From: Copromyces sp. CBS 386.78
Lineage: Eukaryota > Ascomycota > Sordariomycetes > Sordariales > Sordariaceae
DNA: 64,000 nucleotides
Direction: 5' to 3'
NCBI GenBank assembly: GCA_030685235.1
Contig: MU839097.1
Location: 248,001-312,000 of the forward strand
The position numbers and the translations under genes were made by a program. Under the pieces are notes generated by a model. That model was not told the DNA's origin. It did no database searches and worked only from the letters and a program-made list of their open reading frames with translations. Shown piece after piece: positions 12,357-22,957 of the stretch (position 1 is its first letter; every line of letters begins with the position of its first letter).

Positions 12357-14087
12357 CGGGTCGTTATTAAAAATTAGCACTATCGACCTTCCTTATAAAG
12401 GGGAATTAATAGCGGGTGACACTTTTAAAGGCGACCGCTAGAAGAGATACGAAAAAGGGACTAAGACTGTGAATAACTTTATGTACTAGCTTTCTAGGCA
12501 CCCTGCCTAGTGCAGCTGGGGGGGTATATTAAAAATGAGGATGTACAGGGGTAGTGCTTATATAACTTAGCGGGTCTAGTGTATTATATTAACCAGATTT
12601 TCTATGAGGGATTTCTAGGTATATAGAACTCAATACAATATACAGTCTTCTCCCTACTTCCAGAATACCCCTGCACGTGCTCATATTCTACAACTGACTC
12701 CGTCACGAACCCCTCGTCAACTGCGCGGAAAGTGGAAAATCCTCGGGTCACTGATCACTGCAACTCGCTGGAGTCATCATTGCGCCTTGTTAGGCAGGTC
12801 ACACGGAAGTCACAGCCACTATGGGGCTTGTTAGTAGACAACAACCAAGGTCCTACACCCTCTTCTTCTTTGGCTCACTATTTTCATTTCTTCCAGAGGG
12901 CAGCTCGCTCGTTTTACCTCTACTTCCCCTCCTCGCTCTTCAGATGGACGACCCACAGAGATACATCCATCGGGCCTGTCTGTGGTTCATCACGGTACTG
13001 CATGATCTTGGGAAGCCGGAACTGAGACAAACGCGAGAAAGAACGACCCTTCTGAAGCGGAGCGGGAGTGAGACAGCGGGAACCTCCCAAAGTGGCAATC
13101 CAGAAATTGCTAGTACAAGGAAAATGGCAGCAACGAACCTTCGGCCTCTTGTTCAACAACTGAACCGAACCAATCCAACCCCTTCCCAGCGCGGGATAAC
13201 CTTTTCTATGCGCGGCCCAGTGGTCCTGTGTAATCCGAATTCCGAAACAGTCATCATCCCCTGTCCTATGGTCGACCTGTTTTCTACACTACGTATCCCC
13301 GTCCGTCGCCCAAACCTAAACCTCCTGTTGTCTCATTGGATCGATCAACTGAGTGACCTAAAGTCGATCTCCATACATATTTCAGGCTGCATCAGCTTGG
13401 GTTTTGTTTTGAGTGGGCTGAAAATGGAAGGTGATCAAAAGTGACGACCTGACGACCTACGGCACTATCTTTTTGGACCTCGTGGATACCCTCTTAAAAA
13501 AAAAAAAAACTTACAAGGGGCCCGGTCAACTGAAACTATCCCGCACCTTACGCCGAGAAAAGCACACAGCAAAAAGACTCCATATATCCTTTTGGAGTGC
13601 GCAATCCTACGCTGTTTCTGAGCCGCTGTTACCGCTACCGCACTAAAGACCTTGATACCACCGAACGGGGTCTTGTCTCGCCTCACCTCGGATCATCGTT
13701 GCCTATTATCTACTCATCTTTTCTCTTTTCTTTTACCTCTTACACTCTTTCTTTGCTTCACTTCTTTTTTCGATGGAGATGGTTCTGTGACAATTTGCCT
13801 TTCGTCGACATCCTACCGGTTCTCCGTCTGTGTGAACATCCTTATAAGAAACATCTTTACGCAGTCATCAAACAGGTGTACACAAACATCTCCGGACCGG
13901 TCACATGTGAAAGTGAAGGACGTGGATTCCACAGTACCCTCAGCAGTTGACTATACCTACAGACTTCCCTCAGAAGACCACCCAAGGACAAACCGAAACG
14001 ACATCTCCGCCGTCATCCAATTCAGCAACAGCAACAGCATTCATGAACACCGTTATTCAACAAACATAAAATTAGCGCAGCGGCAAG
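12357..14087. other. Boundary region and upstream region of the MFS gene
   Basis: Composition shifts from AT-rich repeat DNA to ordinary unique sequence over about 12,380-12,650. A short perfect inverted repeat, CTAGGCA-CCC-TGCCTAG, lies at 12,494-12,510. Pyrimidine-rich tracts near 13,690-13,770 look like the leader region of the transporter gene. Several short overlapping open frames occur on both strands, but none shows a domain or credible splice pattern. I saw no clear iron-regulatory GATA site of the ATCWGATAA type. Confidence 0.5.
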
Positions 14088-16197
14088 ATGAGGACCGACG
14101 ACGACGAGATAGGGTCACCCCTCCTACGTGACCACTTCTCGGCGGACCGTCTCGAGGTCGGCAGTGACGGAGGAGACTATGGCACGGCTGCCACTCCCCT
14201 CTACGAGAGCGATTGCGCTACGCCCGGATCCGATATTCAGGAGGGAGTGAGGCAGATTGAGGCTGTCTCGAGGGCGTGGACCAAGTCGGCCTTGATCGTA
14301 GCTTATATGAGGTTTGTCACGTCCAATCAGATGTTTTGCTCGATAGTCTAGACGAGGAAATGCTAACACGACTTTGCTTCAAAGTATCTTCCTCATTGCT
14401 TTCACAACGTCACTGGAGGGACAGGTCACATATGCTCTGGCGGCTTTCGCTGTTAGTTCTTTCAACAACCACTCTCTGTTGTCGACCGTTTCGGTTGTTC
14501 AGAATGTGGTCAATGGTGAGTTTAGAACTGCAGGATGACGGGAAATCTTGAGGCACAGAAAAAACTAACAGTTACCAGCCGTCATCAAGCCTCCTATGGC
14601 CAAGATTGCCGATGTCTTTGGTCGTCTCGAGGCCTTTGCTATTTCCATCGTCCTTTGCGTACTTGGCTACATCCTCATGGCAGCCTCCAAGAACGTGGAA
14701 ACCTACGCCTCCGCACAGATCTTCTACGCGGCTGGCTCAACGGGACTTCAGATCCTCCAGCAGGTCTTCATTGCCGATACCAGCTCCTTTCTCAACCGAG
14801 CTCTGTTCTCCAGTCTACCGGACAGCCCCTTTCTGGTCACGGTCTGGATCGGTCCGCTGATAGCGTCAGCCATTCTGGCAACGACAACCTGGCGATGGGG
14901 CTACGGCATGTGGGCGCTCATCCTGCCCGTTGCCTTTCTCCCTCTGGCTTTGAGTCTGTACCTCAACCGCCGAAAAGCCGAAAAGCTAGGAATCCTCAAG
15001 CTCAAGCACCATCACAGCAATAACCACGACGGCAGCACCAAGACCAAGATCCGCAACATCCTCCTCCGCGACCTCGACATGATCGGCACCCTCCTCTTCA
15101 GTGCCGGTCTCTCCCTTATCCTGATCCCCTTGACCCTCATCTCGCGCTCCCCCCAGGGCTGGCGCGACCCTAAGCTCCTCCCCATGATCATCCTCGGCAG
15201 CTTCCTCCTCATCCTCTTCCCCCTCTGGGAATCCCGCCCCAACCTCGCTCCCCACCCCCTTTTACCTCTCGACCTTCTAAAGTCTCGCACCTTCGTCGCC
15301 GGCTGCACCCTAGGGTTCTTCTACTTCATGATCTTCTACATCGCAGTCATGCCATACTTTTACTCCTACCTCCTGGTAGCCCTCAACCTCCCCGTCAACC
15401 GCGCCGGACAAATCACCCAAACCTTCAGCTTCGCATCCACCATCGCCGCCATCTTGGCATCCCTCGCCATCCGCCAAAGCAAGTCCCCCCGGCCGCGCCC
15501 GTTCATCATCGCCGGCGCCCTGCTCTACACCTTCGCCATCGTCATCCTGCTCATGACCCGCACAAAAGGCGTCAGCATCCCCTCTTTGTTCTCAGCACAA
15601 GCCGTCCTCGGCGCCGGCGCCGGCCTAATGCACGTAGCTACACAACTAGCCGTGCAAGCCTCCTGCGGCGCCAAACACGCACACGTCGGCGTCGCCACGG
15701 CGGCCTTTTTGACACTCGTCGAAGTCGGTGCCGCCGTGGGCGCCGCTTTTAGCGGTGTAATCTGGGGCCGGCTGATCCCGCGCAAACTGGTAGAATACCT
15801 CCCCGAGGCGCTAAAGGGGGAAGCCAAAAAGATTTATGCCAGCGTGGTGGCGGCGAGGAGTTATCCGTGGGGAAGCGTGGAGAGGGAGGCGATTGCGAGG
15901 GCGTACCAGGAGACGGTTACGGTGCTGCTGAAGTGCGCGCTGCTTTGGTGCGTGCCGCTGGTGGTGGCGGCGCTTTTTGTGGGGGATTATAGGCTGGGTG
16001 AGGGAGGGGAGTGGGAGGTTTGGAATGGAAGGGGGCTGGTGGTAGGGACCGGAGAAGAGGAGGTTGATGAAAGGGCGAGGAGGATGGAGGAGCGGGTGGA
16101 GTGGTGGAGGTTTTGGGTTTGGATGGGGAGGGGGAAGGGGGATTATGGGAGGAGGAGGAGAAGAAGAGTAGTTGTAGAGGAGGAGGATGAACAGTAG
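14088..16197 (+). CDS. MFS transporter, siderophore-iron type
   Basis: Three exons, 14088-14311, 14385-14515 and 14579-16197, give 657 residues. Intron 1 carries the branch site GCTAAC; both introns are short and GT-AG. Family knowledge: fungal siderophore-iron transporters are 14-helix H+ symporters of the plasma membrane or vesicles that import ferric siderophores. Seen: an acidic cytoplasmic N-terminus (1-65), a first helix followed by FTTSLEGQ, the segment SFNNHSLLSTVS, and the loop motif AKIADVFGR near residue 126, all typical of this family; many hydrophobic helices follow up to about residue 600. The tail is Gly/Glu-rich and ends with six Arg codons and an acidic stretch. The start is the first ATG in frame with exon 1. 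Substrate is inferred only. It is the first gene after the heterochromatic block. Confidence 0.88.
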
Positions 16198-16697
16198 GAG
16201 CTTGGGAGGTGATTGGATTTTTGGGTTGGGTGTTGGATATGGACTGGTTATCGATATCGGAGGGCTGAATGGTGGATTTTAGAATGGGATATACCAAAGG
16301 GAAGTCAAGTGGGAAACAATGTGCAGCGTTGGGATACAGTATCGGAATGCTTGGTTAAGCGTAGTGTTGCTGTGTTGAAGGATAGCGATAGATACCATGA
16401 CTGACTGATTTAGGATATGCTCTGAGTCGTGTACAAAAGGATCAAGATAGATTTCAAGTTTCTGTAGATATCAAACATTTTTCATGTGATATACTAGCAA
16501 CCGGGGAATTCACACCATGCCATGTTCTGGTACACTACAAGCTGAACAGCTGCCACCCACATATAATCAAAAAGTAAATTCAACGTGGAGCAATCCCATT
16601 CATGAACTACCTGCTATAACGCCACATCAATGCATCCCGCGTCCTTCCTCGTGAGAATCCCAGGCAACCTCAAACTACCCATCATAGCACCAGTTCC

Positions 16698-18143
16698 CTA
16701 CTCCTCCATGATCTTCGTCTCAAAATGGAACCCAGCCTTATCCAACCTGTCAATGAACGGCTGACCCAAGCAAGCAGGCGTATAAATCCCACCACCACCA
16801 AGCTGCTCCTCCACGCTCTCCTCCTCTAGCAACGTAGCAGCCGCCTCAGCCATCAACACACCGGTGTCTGTTTCATCAAACACGTTAGCATACCATTCTT
16901 TCCCAAGTATCCACTCAATAAAGTGTGTATAAAAAAAAAAAAAGACTCACAATAATAAACCGGCCCCCTAAACCAACACCTTCCAAAAGCCCTCTTCTTC
17001 GTGTCCTCCTCGCCACCAAAATCAGGCTTCGCAACCCCCCAAAACTCCAACTCATCCCTCTTTGCAACCTCCTCCTCCGCTCCCTCACCGGGTTGATAAA
17101 CAAACTTCTGCGCCACCGCCCTCAGGAAAGGCGTAGCCATGATTACCCCCAACACCATCAGCCCGAAATGGATAGCGATCCCGCTCAACCAGTTCCGGGG
17201 TTTCATGTATTGCTTGAAACTAAAGTTCGGTCCGTAGCTTTCGTCGTGCTGGCCTTTGTTCTTGGCTTGCGTCAAAAGGCCCCAGGTGCGTTCCACGATT
17301 GCTGCGTCGGTTTTGGCTGCTACTGAGCTCGTTCCGAGGCCCAAGATGGGGGTTGTGGCTAGACCCGTGAGTCTGGTGGTCCACGTCGTGCGCTTCTCTG
17401 CTAGGTCAGGGTTGGGGTGCGGGACGGGGCTGAGAACATATGGTTTATGCGCCTCGCGCAGTTCCTTGAGGGAAAAGTTGTCGAGGATGGTAAACACAGT
17501 CGCCAACGTGCCTCCTGAGGGAGCAGAGCGCAGGTTATGAATACTAAGCGTTACTTCGACCGTTTTTGTCTCGGGACCGAACTCGCGCTTGATTTCTTGG
17601 GTGAGGGACCAAGTCAACAAGTCAGAGGGGGCGGATTCGATGCCGATCTGGGGAAACATTTTTGCTCCGGACTGGGCTGCCGCAGAAGAGTATTTGGTGA
17701 TCATCTTGTGCACGAAGGGCACTTCGCCTGTCACGTCAAAGTAGTGCGTGCCTGTGGCGGCGCAGGCGGCGAAGGCGGGCTCGCCTAGGGAGCCATAGGG
17801 CCCGACGGTCGTGAGCAGGATGAAGGTTCGGCGGCAGAGGGATTCGAGGGCGGTGCGGTCCGTGGTGGAGGAGATGATTTCGATGGAGGGGAGAGTCCGG
17901 TCGGGGTTGAGTTCCTTGAGGCGGGAGACGACGGCTTCGAGCTTGGAGCGGGAGCGGCCGGCTACGGCCCATTTAAGGGTAGTGGGGAGGTGGGTGGTGA
18001 TGTGTTGGGCTGTGTATTTGCCGGTGTAGCCTAGGTGATAGTTAGTTTGGTGTTGGATGTGAGATTGCAAGTTGGGTCTGGTATTTACCTGAGGCCCCAT
18101 AGACGACAATGTCGTAGTCGCGGCCGTGTTGTTTGAGAGGCAT
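16698..18143 (-). CDS. Saccharopine dehydrogenase-like oxidoreductase
   Basis: Exons on the minus strand are 18089-18143, 16951-18030 and 16698-16867, giving 434 residues; the 16868-16950 intron contains the branch site GCTAACG. The first intron splits the Rossmann nucleotide-binding loop; when joined it reads VVYGASGYTGKY, the GxxGxxG start of this family. Further family marks are AVAGRSRSKL, TTVGPYGSLGEP, THYFDVTGE and the late segment YTPACLGQPFIDRL. A hydrophobic stretch near WLSGIAIHFGLMVLGVI suggests membrane or lipid-body association, as in animal SCCPDH. This is not lysine-pathway Lys9: it is the separate SCCPDH-like branch with unknown substrate. It lies tail to tail with the MFS gene, about 500 bases apart. 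Confidence 0.9.
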
Positions 18144-19397
18144 CTTGGGAGGGTGAGGAGTTTCGCCTTTGTATGTGAGTATGTCAAAGGTTAGGTGAGA
18201 CTATGTTGATATTCGAGACAGGTGAGGTGGAGAATGTCAAAGTGGACAAAAGAAGAATTTTGCAAGTTTGATGTCTCGACCCTTCACTTCTTATACGAGC
18301 CGGGAAACCAAGAGGAAAGAGCGGAGGTCCAGGTTGAGACGATGCATCGTTTGTATGGAGATGTCGACCACGGAGACACCACACCGGCGTCATCGGAACA
18401 CCAACCCTTTTCCAAACACATCTCCGTCTCTTTTTGTTTGGCCTCCACCGAAGTCACCATTAGAACCACTTATGCTTGTTCGAGCCGAGACATGACAGCA
18501 GTTCCGTTGTTTACTCTGGATGCCATCCGAAATAGGCAAGCACCGCCGTTCCGAAGTGGTTGAAGGAGTCTTGGTGCGGGACGGAACCATTGCCATTGAC
18601 AGCTCTTCGCAGCCCGCAATGCCTCCCGCCCGGAACACGGACCAGATCTGGAGGGCGCCCGAGATTGTCGATACAATGTCCGGTGCCTCCCAACCCGGAG
18701 ACTTCTCCGGATGTCGGATTCATTCCGCTCAATGAAGAAATCTGTGATGATATCTCATTGGTTAGGGTTACGCGTGTGCAAAAGGGGGAACGAACCATTG
18801 TTCGTTGACAGCGCTTCAACACTGTAAAGTTCACCAAAGTGTCACGGCGCAAACAGTGCGAACCTTGAGGGCCATTGCGGTATGTACGCTGTAAAAACTT
18901 GGGGAAGCTAGGGCGCTGCATGCTGTGAACAGAAACCCACATCGACACTTGCCCGTCTGTAGTCCGCCAGCATATGCGGAGTAGCTGTCAAATCTGAACA
19001 TTGAATGAGGACGAGAAGGTTGATCTTTTATGTCATGTTGCCAGGGAAGATATTGTACGGTGGTTGTAGAGCTTATTTGAGAGCACGACAGGAGAGACGA
19101 TGATGTTGGCTGATGTCACACAGCCGACGGGCGCGGGCCAGCTGTCAATTCGGGCCCTGACAGCGGGGTCAGCTGCCAGTGTGGCCCCGCCAATGCCAAG
19201 ACACTGGTCAGGCACACACTGGCACAGAGTCGGCAAAATGGTTCCGCCTAGGGTCCGAAAAATGTTCCTGGGGTGGGACCGGCCGTCGCAGCGCTCGCAC
19301 ACCACACAAGAGAAAAAAGCCCTGGCCTTTTGTCAAATTCGCACATCGCCAGCAAGGACGGTAGTTTTCCAGACAACGACCACCTCAACCAGCCAAA
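18144..19397. promoter_or_regulatory. Divergent intergenic region between oxidoreductase and eL43 genes
   Basis: This 1.25-kb region must hold promoters for both flanking, divergently transcribed genes. A perfect hairpin-like repeat, AACGAAC-CATT-GTTCGTT, lies at 18,789-18,806. No credible gene was found: short open frames overlap on both strands and lack motifs. Confidence 0.5.
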
Positions 19398-20327
19398 ATG
19401 TCCAAGCGCACTAAGAAGGTCGGCATCTCCGGCAAGGTATGTAACTCTCCATTTCCAGAAAGAATGAGTTGCGGCGAGATGGCTAATTTTTGATTGCCAA
19501 ATAGTACGGTACTAGGTATGTAACGACAGTTTCCTTCGAGTTCACACTCCCTTGATGGACGAGATTCGGTCTGGACATTCGACAACGGGCATCGACACCA
19601 GCGGCGACAACACGACCGAGAGCGAAGCAAGAACTGCACGATTTGGAATGACGAGCTTCTTTGAGCGCTAGCCACGGTGGACGTGCTGAGGTGGAAATGA
19701 GAGGGGGCATTCGACATGAGAACATGACTCGGCAACCGAAAGTCAACAACCTGTGAGAGAGCGACACTCGAGCCGATTCAATGTCGACCTCTGCGCCTTC
19801 AGAATTCCAAGCGCCATCACGAACGTCGTCACCTGGACATCACCTTTCCCTGGACTTTGGATATCCTGCTTGGTCTTAACCAGCTCACGCCCGAACCACG
19901 ACCACGAATCTCGTCGATCTCGCACTCAAAAGCAAATGAACCGAAGGAACAGCGTCACTAACCAACAACCACAACAGATACGGTGCTTCGCTCCGTAAGC
20001 TGGTCAAGAGTCAGTACCCAACAAACACTCCCACGTCACGCCGCTCATCAGGTTACTAACAACCCCACAGAGCAGGAAGTGTCCCAGCACGCCCGCTACA
20101 CTTGCACCTTCTGCGGCAAGAACACTGTCCGTCGCTCCTCCGTCGGCATCTGGTCTTGCAAGGCCTGCAAGAAGACCATGGCTGGTGGCGCTTACACCGT
20201 CTCGTAAGTTCTCACCGGCAACTACGGCCCTTTACAGACCCTCGTCTAACATGATATCTCTAGCACCCCTGCTGCCGCTGCCATGCGCTCCACCCTCCGC
20301 CGTCTCCGTGAGATCACTGAGGTTTAA
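19398..20327 (+). CDS. rpl43: 60S ribosomal protein eL43 (L37a/L43)
   Basis: Five exons, 19398-19436, 19505-19515, 19978-20009, 20071-20203 and 20264-20327, give exactly 92 residues, the standard eL43 length. The protein starts [20 protein letters not shown] and carries the conserved zinc ribbon with Cys39, Cys42, Cys57 and Cys60, then [20 protein letters not shown]. It is a structural protein of the large cytosolic subunit. Exon 2 is only 11 nucleotides (Tyr-Gly-Thr plus part of Arg) and is required for a normal protein. Intron 2 is unusually long at 462 bases, while introns 3 and 4 are about 60; intron 3 has the branch site TACTAAC. The donor of intron 3 (GTCAGT) is non-consensus but forced by the conserved protein. 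Confidence 0.95.
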
Positions 20328-22957
20328 GGTGGTCGTTTAGCTGGCATTTTTGGTCTTTCGGGTTAGGTGGTGTCATGGAAAAGGACAATTGGGGATCTGC
20401 GGATTTACTATGGGATGAACCAGATTTCCTTCAATAACGACTTTGCTGCTACCCATTTACGACCTTACTATTGCGTGGTCTGGATACGGGGCGATCTAGA
20501 CAGGGAGTTATACCGGCGTCTCTTTCCTCACATGAAGCATGGCTTGGGAAGATGTCTCAAAGATCGCCAGGTTTGATTTTACGGTAGACAATGACCATGA
20601 TACCCTTTTCCTGTTGGCCAAACCCCACGACCCTCACCATTTCTGTGATGAGATTCCCGCGATCTCCTATCGAGAAACTCGGTCGTCACGTCCCCGATTT
20701 TCGGGTTCCTGGATTCGAGGACCGGCAAACGACGAATTCGAAGGGACTCTGAAGTTGCCTCAGATCCGTCTCTCAATGAATGGAAGTGCACGCAGACGCG
20801 ACGTTCGTAACGATTCCTCCGTTTGTCCCGGATAGATGACGGCATAAGATGGGGTACGTGAACTGTGAAGTGTGAGCGTGGGAAGAGGACCGGTCAGATG
20901 CGATTCGTGCTACAACCTAGGCATGACGACCACAAGCATTGCGATTCCGATTTATAAACCATGCTGCAGTGCATACCCGACCGGATATTGCGTAATATTT
21001 CCACGTCTTACGCTCCTGGCTTCCATAACATCTCATGGCCAAACCTGGCAACACATGGGCCGAAATGCATCCTACAGCTGGTATCAACTTGATGGTGAAC
21101 ATGATTGCGATAAGGATTCTCAGTCGACTTAGTGATCCACTCTACCCCTGTCAATGAACGAGGTCCCGAGGACAGTCCCCGTGAATGAACTCCCGATAGG
21201 GATTGCACTCGTGAGTGTCTGGTGGCACTTGTTGATGCATTCAAGGCGACATATTCCCCTATGCAACTTCATTCTCAACCCGCATCCAAAAATCAGCCAA
21301 GTCTCGAAGGAGGCTATGAAGCACGGCCACTGATGCGACGAAAGGGACAACATCCCAACGACAAAGTGCCAGAAAGCGGAATCATGAGATTCGGTAATAG
21401 TCCGGTAATCGTGGCCGAAGACAACCCTTTGAGCACCATTGCTGCCTATAGTCATCCAAACATATCTATCGTGAAGAAATCTGAAGTTGTGAACAAGTGG
21501 TCCTCGGTCATCACCATCGACCAACAACAACAGCAGCAGCCTATCAAACGATTCTGATTGCTTGGCGGTTTCTCACAACTAACCGTAGAGGTACCTGGCA
21601 TCTTTGAGACAACCCTCCGTTCTCTCAATCCAGGCAGGTACGTATGCCACAAAAGCGTGGATGACCTATCACGCATCAAGGTGCTCATTCCATAATCGTT
21701 TCATTGTTTGTGCCCATCACGATCTTACCTACCTTACTCTCCCCGCCCTTTTCATCCCGCGGGTGTCGTCCTTCCTCAACTAGAAACCAACTTTAGTTGC
21801 CCTGCCTCTCTGCCTGCCCCAACGGACCAGGCGCTCGTTACATCCATACCTCTTTGCTTGGCGTTCGAGCCTTGAGGAATTCAAGGTTTTGGCAACCATG
21901 ATATGGAAGTAAACGATACCGTGAGTCAGCTGGACCATCTTGTTTTCGGGTGTGGTTTCCTAGTAGGTAGGCGGAACACACACCTGCACGCAGGATGTAC
22001 TTGACCTCCTGGGCGGGACCTCGCGTGGGATTGGTCCATGTCTCGGTTGCGTTAACACGGGGCTTTGAAGGCGAAAAAGCCGTCTCCAGATCTGGAATCT
22101 TTTGGCAGGCATCATTCTTCCTTCTCTTCTTTCTCCAACAAGCGCGCAAGCACTTCCAGTGTTTCTCCAACGCTCGAACCCTCCAAACAAACAACGCCCG
22201 TGCAGAACAAGACCTTCCCTGAAAAAGGATCACAAAGGTTCTCGGATTCTCTCTCTCGTCTACCCACTCCAGCTCCTTTATTGCCTACCTACCTACCCAT
22301 CGACCCTCCTCGACCTTCCGGGCTTCACACACTTTCATCCGTTGAAGCTTTTCAGGTTCCAGGTCCCTTGTTGGCAGCTTCCACTTTCTCTCCCACTCGT
22401 TCGTGAGTGGTCCGTTCACAGCAACCTTGAAATTCCACTTTCTAGCTTGAGGTTGCTTCCTGCCATCCCGTCACCATTCACAAAACGGATCCGACCTGTG
22501 ACCTATCTCCATCTGCACTTCGGCCGTCTTTCCCTCCCGCAACCCACCTCACCTTTCTTTTCCACACTGCTTCTTCCTACCGCGGCAAACTACCTCTATC
22601 CACCTGCACAAACCACCCAAACCCACACCTGTTACCGCAAATCACTTACACACACGGCCACCATTACCACCACCACCACCACCACCACCACCACCACCAC
22701 CAGCACCACCAGCACCGCCAACCACAGCAACATTCAACACCTCTTTGCTAGCCCTGAAGTGACCTAACTACGTTAGTTCATTTCAGACAGGGGAGGCTCA
22801 TCGTCGCTTGCTTGGAGTGCTTGGTCAGGTAACTTCTTTAGACGTTGCCAATCGCGCCCTGCACATCTCATTATTTTATCTTTCAGTTGCATGACTTCAT
22901 TACCCGTCTTTTCCCAGAGTCTGCATTTCTCAGCATCGCGCTACCATCCCAGTCGTG
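20328..22957. other. Intergenic region and leader of the RING/PHD gene
   Basis: The first few hundred bases should include the eL43 3' UTR. From about 21,700 the plus strand is pyrimidine-rich, with many CCTACC and CTCCC runs, as in long fungal 5' leaders. A possible leader intron (donor GTAACT at 22,829, acceptor TTTCAG ending at 22,886) sits 70 bases before the start codon; I see no clear branch site. Open frames in this region are low-complexity and do not resemble proteins. Confidence 0.45.
22664..22720 (+). repeat. CCA/CAG trinucleotide microsatellite
   Basis: A near-perfect run of ACC/CCA triplets, ending with interrupted CAGCACCAC units, lies in the leader region of the RING/PHD gene, about 240 bases before its start codon. 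It is probably length-polymorphic between strains. Confidence 0.85.

Noticed and set aside
12821..13444. Plus-strand open frame of 207 codons downstream of the repeat block
   Set aside because: No domain, no splice context, and overlapped by frames on both strands; amino-acid composition looks like non-coding DNA.
19516..19977. Possible snoRNA in the long eL43 intron
   Set aside because: TGATGG and CTGA-like words occur, but not as a convincing C/D pair with terminal stem, and no H/ACA signature was seen.
22102..22767. Plus-strand frame of 221 codons before the RING/PHD gene
   Set aside because: Pyrimidine-rich leader DNA translated into Ser/Pro/Leu-rich sequence ending in a Thr run from the CCA microsatellite; no protein features.
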